A stretch of 32,747 nt of DNA from Spirochaetes bacterium GWF1_51_8 (GCA_001829415.1 MIBE01000057.1:1-32747), one strand, 5' to 3'. Shown: positions 1-7,307, counted from the first letter of the stretch. The notes: generated by a model not told the origin, from the letters alone. Translations and numbers: made by a program.

Positions 1-506
1 TTCAGGATCATCGCGGGAATGGTCGGGTAATAGATATGGTCGAGCCCGGTGTTGCCGAGCATCCTGAGGAAGTGTGACGAGAAGAAGCCGTCGAACTCCC
101 CGCCGCAGAAACGGAAATTAAAAAATCCGCCGCCGTCCGACTCGTAGTCCTGAAGGTCGATATTGCCGAGGTAAAACCCAATCACAGAGTCCTGGTAGTA
201 GATATACGATTCGTCGATGCTGAAGTTGTAGTTCGAGACGATGACGTTATTGACCGGCGCGTAAACCGGCGTCGTGCCGAAAAACTGTGTCCCGTAAGAA
301 GCATTGAGACGGAATTTTAAAAAGAGATTGGTGACCGGCAGGCTCAATTCGGTATGGAGCTGGAGCCTTGCGATAGGCGGGGAGACCGCTCCGAGCGCGG
401 GATAGTTCAATTGCGCGCCCGCCCAGATATCGCCCCAGATTTTCGCATAGCTGTTTGCGATACATCCGATAGTCAGGAATAAAGAAATAACGACGGTCTT
501 TTTCAT
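1..506 (-). CDS. Putative outer-membrane or secreted protein, C-terminus cut by the window edge
   Basis: The reading frame starts with ATG at 506-504 and stays open to base 1, so only the N-terminal ~168 residues are present. The protein begins with a Lys-Lys pair, a hydrophobic stretch and a likely signal-peptidase site near NSYA-K, so export is expected. The mature part is rich in aromatic residues, Gly and Asn with alternating hydrophobic segments (for example FLKFRLNASYGTQFFG), a pattern common in beta-barrel outer-membrane proteins. The start is supported by an AAAGAGG-type ribosome binding site just upstream on the minus strand. It lies 128 bases downstream of the other minus-strand exported protein and may share its transcript. 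I do not recognise a specific family; porin-like is an inference from composition only. Confidence 0.6.
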   Translation of the reverse strand, partial: MKKTVVISLFLTIGCIANSYAKIWGDIWAGAQLNYPALGAVSPPIARLQLHTELSLPVTNLFLKFRLNASYGTQFFGTTPVYAPVNNVIVSNYNFSIDESYIYYQDSVIGFYLGNIDLQDYESDGGGFFNFRFCGGEFDGFFSSHFLRMLGNTGLDHIYYPTIPAMIL

Positions 507-637
507 TTCAGCCTCTTTATTGTTGTCTCGAACTTTTTAATAATCTTCTACCGGCTGCTTCTACCGCGCTTCAAAAAGTTATTGAGGCGCGGTATCGCGG
601 TGACAGGGAAATACTGCACTCTATTTCAGCCTCTTTA
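505..637. repeat. 15-base direct repeat flanking the 507-634 spacer
   Basis: The 15-mer ATTTCAGCCTCTTTA occurs at 505-519 and again at 623-637. The first copy covers the ribosome binding site and part of the ATG of the left-edge gene. The second covers the stop codon region of the 635-1408 gene. The pair brackets the hairpin at 562-594. This may be the trace of a duplication or of loss of an intervening gene; that reading is inference. Confidence 0.5.
562..594. repeat. Intergenic hairpin between the two minus-strand envelope genes
   Basis: TACCGCGCTTCAA (562-574) and TTGAGGCGCGGTA (582-594) form a 13-base-pair stem with one mismatched or wobble position and a 7-base loop. No T-run follows on either strand, so it is not a standard intrinsic terminator. 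It could be a transcript-stabilising or processing hairpin, or an extragenic palindrome. An additional inverted pair, AACTTTTT (531-538) and AAAAAGTT (573-580), overlaps it and could give an alternative fold. Confidence 0.55.
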
Positions 638-1408
638 ATAAACAAGCATTTGCAGTCCGAAACGCTGCTGGAGGTCGCGGAAGTCCTGCCCGAGCCCGTA
701 CTGGTACTCGTAATGAAGGAGCAGGTGGAGCTTTCCGAAATCCGCTCCGACCCCGATATTGAACGCGGGATGCCAGCGGTTCTCGTAGAACAGCGCGAAA
801 TCCATCGCCGCGATCAGCGACGTGACGCCGTCGAGAGGAAGGGTATAGTCCGCCGCGAGATGCCAACGGAACAGGAGCGGCCTCGCCATTTGGTCGAGCG
901 TTTTATTCGGCGGGTAGATGTAGAACAGCATCCCCGATGTCAGCGCCGCCGAACAGAGTTTGTAGGTGATATCGAACCCGAGATACTCGTTGGAGTCGAA
1001 GACCTTGTCGGTCGCGATATCGCCCCTGTCGTATCCGTCCACAAGGTGGGTGGACTCGTGGGAGATAGGGTAAAGCAGAAGGTTCAGGTTCGGATCGAAG
1101 AAGTTCGTCTTCTCGATATACAGCCCCACATAACCGATCAGGTTGTCCACCGGATACGCCCCCCAGAAACTGTCTGTGGGATGGATGAAGATGGTGATGC
1201 TTCCCATAAACCCGATCTCCCACCCGAGGATAGTTCCGAACGCCACGGTCTGGGAAATCTTCGCCTCGATCTCGGTCTTTTGGTAGGTGAAGTTATAGTT
1301 GAAACGGAGCCGGGTGACATAAGACTTCGGGTCCTCGGCGTGATGGTACTCGAATGCCATGGCGGACGAGACCGTGAGAAGGAGAATAAGAGCGGTAACA
1401 CGAAACAT
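635..1408 (-). CDS. Exported protein of unknown function, probable outer-membrane beta-barrel
   Basis: The 257-residue product starts with an N-terminal signal peptide (MFRVTALILLLTVSSAMAF, likely cut after AMA). The rest is a Tyr/Phe-rich protein with many short amphipathic strands, such as LHLLLHYEYQYGLGQDF near the end. A segment reading LLLYPISHESTHLVDGYDR around residues 110-130 recalls the S-x-H-x-x-D patch of some uncharacterised outer-membrane proteins of the DUF1207 type, but I cannot confirm membership. It ends in a hydrophobic residue followed by Tyr, loosely like a barrel-terminal strand. An excellent promoter lies upstream on the minus strand and an AGAGG ribosome binding site precedes the ATG. 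A long plus-strand frame over the same DNA is a codon-usage shadow. Confidence 0.7.
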   Translation of the reverse strand: MFRVTALILLLTVSSAMAFEYHHAEDPKSYVTRLRFNYNFTYQKTEIEAKISQTVAFGTILGWEIGFMGSITIFIHPTDSFWGAYPVDNLIGYVGLYIEKTNFFDPNLNLLLYPISHESTHLVDGYDRGDIATDKVFDSNEYLGFDITYKLCSAALTSGMLFYIYPPNKTLDQMARPLLFRWHLAADYTLPLDGVTSLIAAMDFALFYENRWHPAFNIGVGADFGKLHLLLHYEYQYGLGQDFRDLQQRFGLQMLVY

Positions 1409-1434
1409 AGATGCCTCTTCTGTTAAAGTGGGAT

Positions 1435-1463
1435 ATTATAGCTTATTTTTCCCTTCCGCTCAA
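1435..1463 (-). promoter_or_regulatory. Promoter for the 635-1408 gene
   Basis: Read on the minus strand, TTGAGC (1463-1458), a 17-base spacer and TATAAT (1440-1435) form a near-consensus sigma-70 promoter. The start codon is 27 bases downstream of the -10 element. It is back-to-back with the plus-strand promoter at 1480-1508. Confidence 0.75.
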
Positions 1464-1479
1464 ATTAGACGGTCATTCT

Positions 1480-1508
1480 TTGAGTATTATTCCGTTTTCT
1501 GGTAAAAT
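1480..1508 (+). promoter_or_regulatory. Promoter for the PHP phosphoesterase and lipoprotein cluster
   Basis: TTGAGT (1480-1485), a 17-base spacer and TAAAAT (1503-1508). Transcription would start near 1515, ten bases before the ATG at 1525. This rules out the longer reading frame that could begin at 1411. Confidence 0.7.
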
Positions 1509-1524
1509 ATTGGGCGAGGATAAT

Positions 1525-2184
1525 ATGATAGATTTACACACGCACACCCTTTGGAGCGACGGGGAACTGATTCCCGCCGAACACATCCGCAGGGCGTTTA
1601 TGAAGGGATACGAGGCGATAGCGATCACCGACCACGCGGACGCGTCGAATATCGACATGCTCTGTCGTCAGATCGTCCAGTTTTCCGACGCGATGGCGAG
1701 GGCGGAATCGGATATCACGGTCCTGCCGGGCGTGGAACTGACACATGTCATGCCCGAGGAGATCGCCGAACTGACGCAGTACGCGCGCGCCCACGGCGCT
1801 AAGATCGTAGTCGTTCACGGCGAGACGATAGTCGAACCGGTACGCCCGGGGACGAACTGCGCTGCGATCGAGGCGAAAGTAGATATCCTAGCGCATCCGG
1901 GCCTGATACTTCCCGAGGAAGCGGAGCTTGCCGCCAAGAACGGCGTGTATCTCGAGATCACGTCCAAGTCGGGGCATAGCCTCTCCAACGGTCATGTCGC
2001 GAAAACCGCGCTTGCCGCCGGGGCTTCGCTTGTGATCGACACCGATTCCCACAGGCCGGGAGATTTTATCGACGAGGCCTTCGCGGAAAAGGTGCTGATC
2101 GGCTGCGGACTGACCCCTATGGAGATCGACCGGGTTTTCGAGAACTCCCGGCAGATAGTCAAAAGAAAGCTCTCCGGCGGTTAG
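1525..2184 (+). CDS. PHP-domain phosphoesterase (histidinol-phosphatase/polymerase-like metal hydrolase)
   Basis: The product is 219 residues. It opens with MIDLHTHTLWSDG, the signature HxHxxxSDG metal site of PHP-domain enzymes. Later metal-ligand motifs are visible: AITDHAD (about 34-40), an E in VLPGVELTH, ILAHPGLI, and TDSHRP near residue 180. These are the usual PHP ligands for a two- or three-metal centre hydrolysing phosphate esters. A stand-alone protein of about 220 residues fits small PHP hydrolases rather than a DNA polymerase PHP domain. I chose the ATG at 1525 because the promoter places the transcript start near 1515; the region upstream encodes nothing PHP-like. GGCGAGGA lies before the ATG. 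Three lipoprotein genes follow closely and may be co-transcribed. The substrate cannot be told from sequence. Confidence 0.85.
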   Translation: MIDLHTHTLWSDGELIPAEHIRRAFMKGYEAIAITDHADASNIDMLCRQIVQFSDAMARAESDITVLPGVELTHVMPEEIAELTQYARAHGAKIVVVHGETIVEPVRPGTNCAAIEAKVDILAHPGLILPEEAELAAKNGVYLEITSKSGHSLSNGHVAKTALAAGASLVIDTDSHRPGDFIDEAFAEKVLIGCGLTPMEIDRVFENSRQIVKRKLSGG

Positions 2185-2187
2185 GAT

Positions 2188-2547
2188 ATGGATACGAAAC
2201 GCTTATTCCTCTTCAGCGTATTGCTCGCCGTTTTTTTCGCCGCATCGGCTTGTTCGAACATCACCGGTGAAAAAAAGCAGATCCTTTACGAGCTCGACGC
2301 CGAAATCTCACAGATAGTGCAGTATAACGAACTCGCCAATGTCGGCGACTCGGACGCCGCGGATAAGATCGACGAGATTATCATCCGGATCGGCAAGATG
2401 CTGAAGAAGGCCAAAGAACTCAGCCCGAAACTCAATCCGAAAGATAAAAAGGCTTTTGACGAAGAGATAGCTTTCCAGATAAAAAGGCTGGAAAATTCTA
2501 TCCAGGACCCGTTATATCAGGAACTAATGAAGTATAAAAATCAATAG
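2188..2547 (+). CDS. Small lipoprotein, unknown function (first of three)
   Basis: The product is 119 residues with a charged start (MDTKR), a hydrophobic stretch and a lipobox ending A-S-A-C at Cys22, so it should be lipidated and membrane-anchored. The mature part is short, charged and helix-forming, with repeated Lys/Glu/Asp and segments such as IGKMLKKAKELSPKLNPKD. Its layout resembles the two lipoproteins that follow: lipid-anchored Cys, a helix, then a Lys-rich helix near a conserved-looking D-K-K. The three are plausibly distant paralogues. The ATG lies 3 bases after the phosphoesterase stop, so translation is probably coupled. No family is recognised with certainty. Confidence 0.75.
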   Translation: MDTKRLFLFSVLLAVFFAASACSNITGEKKQILYELDAEISQIVQYNELANVGDSDAADKIDEIIIRIGKMLKKAKELSPKLNPKDKKAFDEEIAFQIKRLENSIQDPLYQELMKYKNQ

Positions 2548-2558
2548 CGAGGAAAAAG

Positions 2559-2975
2559 ATGAAAGGAATGAAATACTTTTTTACCGTTATTACAGCGTCG
2601 ATAATCCTTACCGCCTGCGGGACGCCCCAGCCCGAATGGAAGTCGTGGATCACGGAATATGACAATCTCGCGAAACGTTATTGCGCCATTCTCGAGAAGG
2701 CCGCTCCGATGGACAAATCGCTCGATAAGGCTTTGGGCGAGCTCGAGTCCGAGATGAAGGTATTGGACGCGAAGCTCATGGAAAAACGCGCCTCGCTGAA
2801 GATTGAAGAGCAGAAAGAGCTTGACGAAGCTGTCGCCGGGATAAAGGGACAATTGGTCACGGCGAAGGGCAATATGATCATGAAGCTGTTCGGCGGACTG
2901 ATGGGCGGGCCGATGGGCAACCCTACGAACAATCCGCTTATCGACGCGATCAAGGAAGCGGGGTCGAACAAGTAG
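2559..2975 (+). CDS. Small lipoprotein, unknown function (second of three)
   Basis: The product is 138 residues. The signal peptide is MKGMKYFFTVITASIILTAC, with the lipobox L-T-A-C at Cys20. The mature start reads CGTPQPEWKSWITEYDNLA, which parallels CGSSDWKKWVSELDDTV in the next gene; the W-x-x-W plus acidic/Tyr pattern marks the two as paralogues. A charged helical middle (roughly residues 50-105) is followed by a Gly/Met/Asn/Pro-rich tail (GGLMGGPMGNPTNNP). The start has GAGGAAAAAG upstream; a second ATG three codons in is possible. This pattern resembles small spirochaete and Bacteroidota lipoproteins of the DUF6591 kind, but that assignment is from memory and unverified. Confidence 0.75.
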   Translation: MKGMKYFFTVITASIILTACGTPQPEWKSWITEYDNLAKRYCAILEKAAPMDKSLDKALGELESEMKVLDAKLMEKRASLKIEEQKELDEAVAGIKGQLVTAKGNMIMKLFGGLMGGPMGNPTNNPLIDAIKEAGSNK

Positions 2976-3020
2976 ATTTTTGCATCACCAAAATAATAAT
3001 ATAAGGCTTTAGGAGGAAAA

Positions 3021-3416
3021 ATGCTCAAGAAAGTTTTAAGCGTCGTGTTCGTTCTGACCGCGCTTGTTTATCTCGGTTCCTGCGGTTCTTCCGACTGGAA
3101 GAAATGGGTCAGCGAACTGGACGATACCGTCGACGGTTATATTCTTGCTTTTCTAAAAACCAAAGAATCTGGTGATGAAAATGAACAATTAGCAAAGGCT
3201 TATGGTGAAAAAGCTCAGACTTTATTTGCCGATGCACAAAGGGTTCAGGAGGCAATAATAAGCTCAAACGAACAGGAAGAATTTTCAATTCTTGTGACCT
3301 TTAGCTGGATTAAGTATCTAGGAGTCAAAGAATTTATTGAGATGATGCAGCAGCAGATGGTACTGGATTACGGTTCCAATGCCGGGATGCTCGATACGAA
3401 CACGATCCTTCCGTAA
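3021..3416 (+). CDS. Small lipoprotein with an AT-rich mosaic middle (third of three)
   Basis: The product is 131 residues with a lipobox L-G-S-C at Cys21 after a hydrophobic signal peptide. The mature start (SDWKKWVSELDDTVDGY) matches the preceding lipoprotein. A strong TAGGAGGA ribosome binding site precedes the ATG. Base use is odd: the first ~130 bases and the last ~50 use GC-ending codons like the neighbours, but bases of about 3155-3360 are visibly AT-rich (GAA, AAA, TTA, ATT, CAA codons). This suggests recombination or replacement of the central segment. The encoded middle is a charged helix (for example NEQEEFSILVTFSWIKYLG). No promoter of its own is clear, so it is probably the last gene of the 1525-3416 operon. 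Confidence 0.75.
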   Translation: MLKKVLSVVFVLTALVYLGSCGSSDWKKWVSELDDTVDGYILAFLKTKESGDENEQLAKAYGEKAQTLFADAQRVQEAIISSNEQEEFSILVTFSWIKYLGVKEFIEMMQQQMVLDYGSNAGMLDTNTILP

Positions 3417-3494
3417 AGAAACCCTTTTACCGGCGGAATCGCTCTTCGGGATGACGATGCCGGAGATCGCATCTTATGTTATTTTCAGGAGTAA

Positions 3495-3526
3495 GAAGAA
3501 GCAGTCGATACAGAGATTGCTTCTTC
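3495..3526. repeat. Palindromic repeat in the convergent gap 3417-3636
   Basis: GAAGAAGCA (3495-3503) and TGCTTCTTC (3518-3526) form a perfect 9-base stem around 14 bases (GTCGATACAGAGAT). The 220-base gap between two converging genes holds no credible gene. The AAGCAGTC...GAGATTGCTTC wording, with CTTCGGGATGACG about 50 bases upstream (3445-3457), resembles a widespread family of intergenic repeats with GAAGCAATCTC/GAGATTGCTTC ends. That resemblance is from memory. There is no T-run, so a role as a bidirectional terminator is only possible. Confidence 0.5.
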
Positions 3527-3636
3527 CGCGCTTCCGTAAGTCTGCACGGATTTCGCCTATCGCACCCGTTGTCCCAATCTATTTGGTCACCGGCACAAAT
3601 TGATATCTATACGGCAATGAATGCTGAATCGGACTT

Positions 3637-4449
3637 TTACTTCACGTCGACGTTGATATAGATAATCCGCCATTCGGCCTTTTCCTCGCGGAAATCGAGC
3701 TTGAATTCGATGGTCTGCGGCGGGTTGTCAAGGAAATACTTACCGCGAAGGACTAGGTCGCCTGCGGCGTCGATAACGGGCATCTGATCGAAGATAGGGT
3801 GATAGTTAGTGACCTTCGAGACGTCTATTTTTTTCGCGATGAAGTCCTTGAAGATATCGAGAAGTTTCGCGGGAGTAAGTTTCTGCTGGAGCGGCGTGGA
3901 AGATTTCGCGAGGAACGACGCGAAATTCGTCGTCCTGATCGCCTGCTGTAACGAAACCATCGTTTTATTGATATTCCCGATAATCACATGGGTAGTCGGA
4001 AGTTTCTCCTTATAGAAGGTCTGGAGCTTGAACGAAAGCGGTTTCCACTGCGAATCCTCGATCCGGAACTCGATGGTAAACTGGATCAGGTTCGGGACGC
4101 TCGATTCGAGGACGTAGAAACCCTCGACGATCATATCGCCGAACTCGTCGATCACGGGGATGGAAGTGAAGAGCGGGTATGAAGAACGGATACTGCTGAT
4201 ATCGATATTGTTCTGGATGAACTTCTCGAATATTTCCTTCAGCTTCGCGGGCGAATAGTTCTTCTGGAACTCCTTGGCGCAAGTGGCGTGGAAGTTGGTA
4301 AAATTCTTTATTTTAACCGACTGGTCGAAATTCAGAAGGGTGGTGGATACGAGACTGTTCAGCAGGGTCTTGTCGAGGGGAAGTTTGCTCTGCGCGAAAA
4401 ACGCGGCGGAAATCGATAAAAGAAATACGATGAGTAAGGCTTTCCTCAT
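3637..4449 (-). CDS. Secreted protein with two tandem copies of one domain, unknown function
   Basis: Starting at ATG 4449-4447 the product is 270 residues with a clear signal peptide (MRKALLIVFLLSISAAFFAQS). I prefer this start to the one 18 codons upstream because GGAGAG precedes it and the promoter -10 lies within the extra segment. The mature part is an internal duplication. Unit 1 (about 70-145) contains SPAKLKEIFEKFI, IDISSI, YPLFTSIPVIDEFGD and FTIEFRIEDSQWK. Unit 2 (about 195-270) contains TPAKLLDIFKDFI, IDVSKV, HPIFDQMPVIDAAGD and EFKLDFREEKAEWR. The helix-then-beta layout with a final E-x-x-W strand recalls the cystatin/NTF2-like fold of small secreted domains, but I cannot assign a family. 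It probably acts in the periplasm or outside the cell. It is divergent from secA. Confidence 0.75.
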   Translation of the reverse strand: MRKALLIVFLLSISAAFFAQSKLPLDKTLLNSLVSTTLLNFDQSVKIKNFTNFHATCAKEFQKNYSPAKLKEIFEKFIQNNIDISSIRSSYPLFTSIPVIDEFGDMIVEGFYVLESSVPNLIQFTIEFRIEDSQWKPLSFKLQTFYKEKLPTTHVIIGNINKTMVSLQQAIRTTNFASFLAKSSTPLQQKLTPAKLLDIFKDFIAKKIDVSKVTNYHPIFDQMPVIDAAGDLVLRGKYFLDNPPQTIEFKLDFREEKAEWRIIYINVDVK

Positions 4450-4474
4450 TTGACTCTCCGGTAAAATTTTGATT

Positions 4475-4503
4475 ATTATAACCTGAAATATCGAAAAAAA
4501 CAA
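4475..4503 (-). promoter_or_regulatory. Promoter for the duplicated-domain secreted protein
   Basis: On the minus strand TTGTTT (4503-4498), a 17-base spacer and TATAAT (4480-4475) stand 25 bases before the ATG at 4449. Confidence 0.7.
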
Positions 4504-4553
4504 GCAATCGGTTTACGGGATTCGCTCTAAAACTTTATTTTATGGCAAATTCA

Positions 4554-4562
4554 TGCTATCCT
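4554..4562 (+). promoter_or_regulatory. Possible extended -10 promoter of secA
   Basis: TGCTATCCT fits an extended -10 (TG-n-TATCCT) with no good -35 element. It lies 28 bases before the secA ATG, in the divergent gap shared with the 3637-4449 gene. The match is weak. Confidence 0.3.
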
Positions 4563-4590
4563 ATTGTTTAATAAATCATAGGGGATAACA

Positions 4591-7299
4591 ATGAGTCTTT
4601 TTACTAAAATCTTCGAGCTGGTTTTCGGCACTAAGCAGCAGCGCGATGTTAAAAAATTATTACCGCTTGTTGAAAAAATAAACGAATTCGAACCCGCGAT
4701 CTCCGCGCTCAACAACGACGAATTGCGGAATAAGACCCGTGAGTTCAAAGAGCTTCTCGCCGGGGGCAAGACGCTCGACGATATTCTCCCAGAAGCCTTC
4801 GCGGTAGTCCGAGAGGTCTCCCAACGCACCCTCAAGATGCGCCATTTCGACGTCCAGATGATGGGGGGTGTCGTTCTGCACCGGGGTGTCATCTCCGAAA
4901 TGAAGACCGGTGAAGGTAAGACCCTTGTCGCTACCCTCGCGATTTACCTGAACGCCCTCTCCGGGCTGGGGGTGCATCTCGTGACGGTCAACGACTACCT
5001 CGCGAAACGCGACGCCCAGTGGATGGCGCCGATCTACCGTTTCCTCGAACTGACCGTGGGGATCATCAATCACGAGAAATCATACCGGGTCGAATGGGAA
5101 GACGTCACGCAATACAAGATGATGACGGTCGAATGTACGCGGAAGCAGGCTTACGAATGCGATATCACCTACGGGACGAACAACGAGTTCGGTTTCGACT
5201 ATCTCCGCGACAACATGGTGTTCCAGCCTCAGCAGAAAGTCCAGCGCAAGCACAACTATGCCATCGTGGACGAGGTCGACTCGATCCTGATCGACGAAGC
5301 CCGCACACCGCTGATCATTTCCGGCCCGAGCGACGAAGCCACCGATTTATACTATAAGGTCGATAAAATTGTACCCCGCCTCACCGAGGCCGAGATAAAT
5401 GAAAAGAAAGAACCTATCGAGGGCACGGGCGATTATGTTGTCGATGAAAAGGACAAGACAGTCGTGGTGACGGAAATGGGATTGCAGAAGGCTGAAAAAC
5501 TTCTCGGTATCACCGACATCTTCTCGCCGAAGAACAGCAAGCTCGTGCATCACCTGAACCAGGCGGTGCGGGCGCATAAGCTGTACCAAAACGACGTGGA
5601 GTATGTGGTCGAGAACGGCGAAGTGGTGATCGTGGACGAATTTACCGGGCGTAAGATGCCCGGCAGACGCTGGTCCGACGGACTCCACCAGGCTATCGAA
5701 GCGAAGGAACGTCTCGAGATTAAGCGTGAGTTTCAGACTCTCGCGACTATCACTTTCCAGAACTATTTCAGGATGTATACGAAACTCGCCGGTATGACAG
5801 GTACCGCCGAAACCGAAGCGACCGAATTCTATTCTATCTATAAACTCGACGTGTCGGTCATCCCGACTAACGTGAATGTCACGCGTCTCGACGGGGCCGA
5901 TAAAATCTATATCAACGAGAAGGCGAAGTTTAACGCGATTGTCCGCGATATCGAAGAACGCCACAAAAAGGGCCAGCCTATTCTTGTGGGTACGGTCTCG
6001 GTCGAGAAGTCCGAGAAGCTCTCGATGTTCCTCAAACGCAAGAATATCCGTCATAACATCCTGAACGCGAAGTACCACGAAAGGGAAGCGGATATTATCA
6101 AGGACGCCGGACTTCCCGGGGCGGTGACTATCGCGACGAACATGGCCGGACGCGGTACCGACATCAAGCTCGGCGCGGGTGTGGTCGAAGTGGGCGGTTT
6201 GACGGTGATCGGCAGCGAGCGTCACGAGGCTCGCCGTATCGACAACCAGCTCAGAGGCCGTTCGGGACGTCAGGGCGACCCGGGTGAATCCCAGTTCTAT
6301 GTTTCGCTCGAGGACGACCTCATGCGCCTTTTCGGGATGGACAGGCAGATTGGGCTTATGACCCGTTTCGGTTTCAGCGAGGAAGAGGAAATCCAGAGCA
6401 AGATGATCAGCCGCGCTATCGAACGCGCCCAGAAGCGAGTGGAAAACCGCAACTTTGAAATCCGGAAGAACCTTCTCGAATACGATAACGTCATGAACGA
6501 ACAGCGTACTTATATCTACGGTATCCGCGACAGGATACTCGATATCCATAACAATCTCGGCATCATCGACGAGATTATCGACGACGTCGTCGAAAGTTTT
6601 GTCTCGACCGCCAGCAATCCTAATCATCCCGACACGTGGGATATGGATGAATTGGGCAGGTGGTTCCGTGTGAATTTCTATCACGATCCGAACCTCAATC
6701 TTTCCGATATGACCGGCGACGAAGCGCGTGAGATGCTCCACAAGACGATCAAGGGGATGACATGGGAACGCCTCGAGGGTATTCCCGACAACATCCGCGC
6801 CGAGGGATTCAAGTACGTGATGCTGAATACTCTCGATACCAAGTGGAAAGAACATCTCCGCAACATAGACGCATTACAGGAAGGCATAGGCCTCACCGGC
6901 TACGCGCAGAAAAACCCGATTGTGGAATACAAGGTCGAGTCGTCCCATATGTTCCTCGAAATGCGCGAACGGTTCAAAAACGAGGGGATGTCCCTGATGT
7001 CGCGTCTCCAGATTCAGTCCAATTTTGAAACCAAGGAAGACGATTTCGAGGCGATTCCCACCCGCACTCAGACCGTGCACAGCGAGTACGGGCAGTTCGA
7101 CAGCGTGTCGAGCGGAAGCGCGAGCCAACAGAACGCGGCCGCCGCGATGGGGCATTCGAAACCCGCGCCGGTCAGGAAGACCGAGAAGCCCGGCCGAAAC
7201 GAACCGTGCTGGTGCGGAAGCGGTAAAAAATACAAGCATTGCCATATGGACGAAGACCTCCGGAAGGAACGTGTCGGACGGGTCGCTCCTCCGCAGTGA
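4591..7299 (+). CDS. secA: Preprotein translocase ATPase SecA
   Basis: SecA drives export of unfolded preproteins through SecYEG using ATP. The 902-residue product is full length for the family. In order it shows: N-terminal nucleotide-binding domain with Walker A MKTGEGKT (about 104-111), Walker B region DEVDSILIDEART (from residue 227), preprotein cross-linking region, LAGMTGTAETEA, and the second nucleotide-binding domain with NMAGRGTDIKLG and QLRGRSGRQGDPG. The helical scaffold follows. The C-terminus carries the zinc SEC-C motif PGRNEPCWCGSGKKYKHCH (ligands Cys873, Cys875, Cys884, and His885 by family analogy), used for SecB and lipid contact. The ATG at 4591 has AGGGG six bases upstream. 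A quinone reductase gene follows after 8 bases and purM overlaps that, so the three probably form one transcript. A 502-codon antisense frame is a shadow. Confidence 0.98.
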   Translation: MSLFTKIFELVFGTKQQRDVKKLLPLVEKINEFEPAISALNNDELRNKTREFKELLAGGKTLDDILPEAFAVVREVSQRTLKMRHFDVQMMGGVVLHRGVISEMKTGEGKTLVATLAIYLNALSGLGVHLVTVNDYLAKRDAQWMAPIYRFLELTVGIINHEKSYRVEWEDVTQYKMMTVECTRKQAYECDITYGTNNEFGFDYLRDNMVFQPQQKVQRKHNYAIVDEVDSILIDEARTPLIISGPSDEATDLYYKVDKIVPRLTEAEINEKKEPIEGTGDYVVDEKDKTVVVTEMGLQKAEKLLGITDIFSPKNSKLVHHLNQAVRAHKLYQNDVEYVVENGEVVIVDEFTGRKMPGRRWSDGLHQAIEAKERLEIKREFQTLATITFQNYFRMYTKLAGMTGTAETEATEFYSIYKLDVSVIPTNVNVTRLDGADKIYINEKAKFNAIVRDIEERHKKGQPILVGTVSVEKSEKLSMFLKRKNIRHNILNAKYHEREADIIKDAGLPGAVTIATNMAGRGTDIKLGAGVVEVGGLTVIGSERHEARRIDNQLRGRSGRQGDPGESQFYVSLEDDLMRLFGMDRQIGLMTRFGFSEEEEIQSKMISRAIERAQKRVENRNFEIRKNLLEYDNVMNEQRTYIYGIRDRILDIHNNLGIIDEIIDDVVESFVSTASNPNHPDTWDMDELGRWFRVNFYHDPNLNLSDMTGDEAREMLHKTIKGMTWERLEGIPDNIRAEGFKYVMLNTLDTKWKEHLRNIDALQEGIGLTGYAQKNPIVEYKVESSHMFLEMRERFKNEGMSLMSRLQIQSNFETKEDDFEAIPTRTQTVHSEYGQFDSVSSGSASQQNAAAAMGHSKPAPVRKTEKPGRNEPCWCGSGKKYKHCHMDEDLRKERVGRVAPPQ

Positions 7300-7307
7300 G
7301 GTGATTC

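Noticed and set aside
650..1426. 258-codon plus-strand frame opposite the exported protein
   Set aside because: It has no signal peptide or recognisable motif. The minus-strand gene has a promoter, ribosome binding site and signal peptide.
1411..1524. N-terminal extension of the PHP protein to ATG 1411
   Set aside because: The promoter at 1480-1508 lies inside it and PHP proteins start at the HxH motif; the ATG at 1525 is preferred.
3379..3661. Two short plus-strand frames in the convergent gap
   Set aside because: They run across the palindromic repeat, lack ribosome binding sites and end inside the converging gene. The region is better read as intergenic.
5347..6855. 502-codon minus-strand open frame under secA
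   Set aside because: It lies fully antisense to clear SecA motifs, has His/Asp/Val-rich low-information sequence and no ribosome binding site. It is a codon-bias shadow.
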